Shown: in pieces, positions 5,028 through 5,694 of the stretch
Numbering within the stretch: position 1 is the stretch's first letter
How the letters are laid out: every line of letters begins with the position of its first letter
Assembly (NCBI GenBank): GCA_945980015.1
Contig: CAMFQI010000096.1
Coordinates: 1 to 5,694, forward strand
DNA from: an uncultured Eubacterium sp.
GTDB lineage: Bacteria; Bacillota; Clostridia; Oscillospirales; Acutalibacteraceae
DNA: 5,694 nucleotides
Reading direction: 5' to 3'
Position numbers and translations under genes: made by a program
Notes under the pieces: generated by a model
The model's input: only the letters and a program-made list of their open reading frames with translations
Told to the model about the DNA's origin: nothing
The model's database searches: none

Positions 5028-5201
5028 TTAATCTTCATCATCCGACCAACCGGATATGATATGTAATTCGCCTGAATCCATATCCATTGCCATATTGCTT
5101 CCCATACGCATTAGCAAATTTCCGCCAGAGTCCATTGCCATATTGTCTGAAATTGCTTGAGCAAAATTTCCGTTGTCGTAGTCAAAAAATTGTTTTGTCA
5201 T
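5028..5201 (-). CDS. Small acidic Met-rich protein with an internal repeat, unknown function
   Basis: This 57-residue open frame starts at ATG 5201, 11 bases after the HNH stop, with GAGGGGAAAG as a plausible ribosome binding site. I do not recognise the family. It has nine Asp and two Glu against one Lys and one Arg, and eight Met. Residues 21-51 hold two 16-residue units, each opening NMAMD and carrying DSG, then a hydrophobic stretch (NLLMRMG; ELHIISG). The tail is GWSDDED. No signal peptide or membrane segment is visible. The turn-strand-like pattern suggests a small beta structure, which is inference. Coding is supported by spacing, ribosome binding site and the in-frame repeat. It could be a partner or inhibitor of the basic HNH protein, or an unrelated passenger. 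Confidence 0.7.
   Translation of the reverse strand: MTKQFFDYDNGNFAQAISDNMAMDSGGNLLMRMGSNMAMDMDSGELHIISGWSDDED
5083..5145 (-). repeat. Exact 15-bp direct repeat inside the small protein gene
   Basis: TCCATTGCCATATTG occurs at 5083-5097 and again at 5131-5145. The 48-bp offset is exactly 16 codons, so the repeat stays in frame and encodes NMAMD twice. This looks like a duplicated protein unit. The sequence between the copies has diverged, so the event is not recent or the codons are constrained. Confidence 0.85.
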
Positions 5202-5212
5202 AAGCTTTCCCC

Positions 5213-5524
5213 TCAGTCCTTAATAATTTTGTATTCTGTGCGATTGCCTTTGACTCTCTGTGCGTGGAAAGAATTGCCGTTTGCTTTCCAGTGCGGAAAA
5301 CTGTTTGATTTTTCAGCGTTGGTATCACGATGGCAAATTATGATATTTTCCTCAACATCGCAACCTCCGTTTGAAAGCGGCCTGATGTGGTCTAGCGTCG
5401 GGTGATATGCGCTGTTAGGATTTGCGCAGGCTGATTTTTTCATCAGTCGTCCGGCGTAGTCATACGCTTCCTGCCTTGCACCAAAAACACGGTTCCACAT
5501 CTCGATTGTTCTATACTTTGACAT
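5213..5524 (-). CDS. HNH endonuclease-domain protein, small stand-alone
   Basis: This 103-residue protein is predicted to be a metal-dependent nuclease of the HNH superfamily. The beta-beta-alpha-metal core spans about residues 41-75: LDHIRPLSNGG (44-54) with the general-base candidate His46, Asn60 in EENIIICH, and Asn69-Lys72 in TNAEKSN, so the pattern is H-N-N. The N-terminal WNRVFGARQEAYDYAGRLMK is a short helix with the DYAGR element seen in related small HNH proteins. CxxC zinc pairs are absent, only Cys33, Cys55 and Cys64. It is basic (16 Lys/Arg against 11 Asp/Glu). AAAGGAGGT (5540-5532) lies 7 bases before the ATG. It is followed by the 57-residue acidic protein. No recombinase, methylase, terminase or other phage gene is visible, so its role (restriction, homing, phage remnant) is open. 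Confidence 0.85.
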   Translation of the reverse strand: MSKYRTIEMWNRVFGARQEAYDYAGRLMKKSACANPNSAYHPTLDHIRPLSNGGCDVEENIIICHRDTNAEKSNSFPHWKANGNSFHAQRVKGNRTEYKIIKD

Positions 5525-5555
5525 TTTGAGTACCTCCTTTTCTGTTAGTATCTAT

Positions 5556-5584
5556 ATTTTACTGTCAAAGTGAAGAATAGTCGA
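5556..5584 (-). promoter_or_regulatory. Possible promoter of the HNH unit
   Basis: On the minus strand, TCGACT (5584-5579, 4/6) is 17 bp from TAAAAT (5561-5556, 5/6). Transcription would start near 5549, giving a leader of about 25 bases that contains the whole AAAGGAGGT site. A perfect TTGACA (5568-5563) lies inside the spacer but has no well-placed -10. Confidence 0.4.
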
Positions 5585-5600
5585 TGAACCGTATGGTTCA
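5585..5600. repeat. Perfect inverted repeat abutting the HNH promoter
   Basis: TGAACC (5585-5590) and GGTTCA (5595-5600) are perfect inverted repeats around GTAT. The element touches the upstream edge of the proposed -35 box of the HNH unit, where an activator or repressor dimer could bind. It has no adjoining T-run on the plus strand. It could also be part of the neighbouring terminator structure. Confidence 0.45.
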
Positions 5601-5605
5601 AAAAT

Positions 5606-5637
5606 AAAAGATACCCCTTCAAAAAGGGATATCTTTT
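5606..5637 (-). terminator. Hairpin terminator, best read on the minus strand
   Basis: AAAAGATACCCCTT (5606-5619) pairs with AAGGGATATCTTTT (5624-5637) around CAAA, a 14-bp stem with one mismatch. On the minus strand the stem runs into CTTTTATTTTTG, a good U-tract. It would end transcription of a minus-strand gene to the right of the window. A minus frame that stops at TGA (5650-5648), 11 bases before the hairpin, fits this but only 14 codons of it are visible. Confidence 0.65.
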
Positions 5638-5648
5638 GACTGAATGTT

Positions 5649-5680
5649 CATTGTTCGTATAAAACGAAGCAATGTTTTTT
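5649..5680 (+). terminator. Terminator-like hairpin on the plus strand without an obvious gene
   Basis: CATTGTTCGT (5649-5658) pairs with ACGAAGCAATG (5664-5674) over 10 bp with one bulged G and a 5-base loop, followed by six T (5675-5680). It has the form of an intrinsic terminator on the plus strand. No plus-strand gene after HPr precedes it, so it may end an unseen short transcript, or be chance. Confidence 0.4.
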
Positions 5681-5694
5681 GACTCGGTTTTCTT

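Noticed and set aside
5083..5145. Short CRISPR-like or mobile repeat
   Set aside because: Only two 15-bp copies, in frame within a coding sequence, with related rather than unique intervening sequence; better explained as protein-unit duplication.
5157..5405. Plus-strand frame of 82 codons
   Set aside because: Antisense to the HNH gene, which has recognisable catalytic motifs and a strong ribosome binding site.
5545..5694. Minus-strand frame open from the right edge for 49 codons
   Set aside because: It reads through two hairpins and the proposed HNH promoter, with no recognisable motif; more likely intergenic sequence, though a gene end cannot be excluded without flanking sequence.

Overview
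The window reads as a chromosomal housekeeping segment from a low-to-moderate GC Gram-positive anaerobe, most likely class Clostridia (Oscillospirales/Ruminococcus-like). This is an inference from gene order (ylxM-ffh-rpsP-khpA, rimM-trmD), strong AGGAGG-type ribosome binding sites, frequent TTG starts, sigma-A promoters with 17-bp spacers, and an HPr carrying both His15 and Ser46. No rRNA, tRNA, CRISPR array or insertion sequence was seen, and no stretch over 300 bases lacks a gene.

Layout. (1) 1-573, minus: the N-terminal 191 codons of histidinol-phosphate aminotransferase (hisC), running off the left edge. Its likely promoter carries an inverted repeat placed like an operator. (2) 648-3138, plus: a perfect-consensus promoter drives ylxM-ffh (signal recognition particle), rpsP (ribosomal protein S16) and khpA (KH-domain RNA chaperone), closed by a hairpin terminator. 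Three of these four genes start with TTG. (3) 3150-4453, plus: a separate probable promoter and the overlapping pair rimM-trmD (16S maturation factor and tRNA m1G37 methyltransferase). TrmD has Glu where the catalytic Asp is expected. (4) 4528-4936, plus: a single-gene unit for the phosphocarrier HPr, ending in a hairpin that probably also stops transcription from the opposite side. (5) 5028-5584, minus: a two-gene accessory unit, a small HNH nuclease followed by a 57-residue acidic, Met-rich protein with an internal 16-residue repeat. (6) 5585-5694: a cluster of three hairpins up to the right edge.

How it fits together. Most of the window serves translation and protein targeting: SRP docking, 30S assembly (S16, RimM), RNA binding (KhpA) and reading-frame maintenance (TrmD). 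HPr links to carbon regulation, and HisC to histidine synthesis. The HNH plus small-protein pair is the only accessory-looking part and the best candidate for something undescribed. Its function cannot be told from this sequence.
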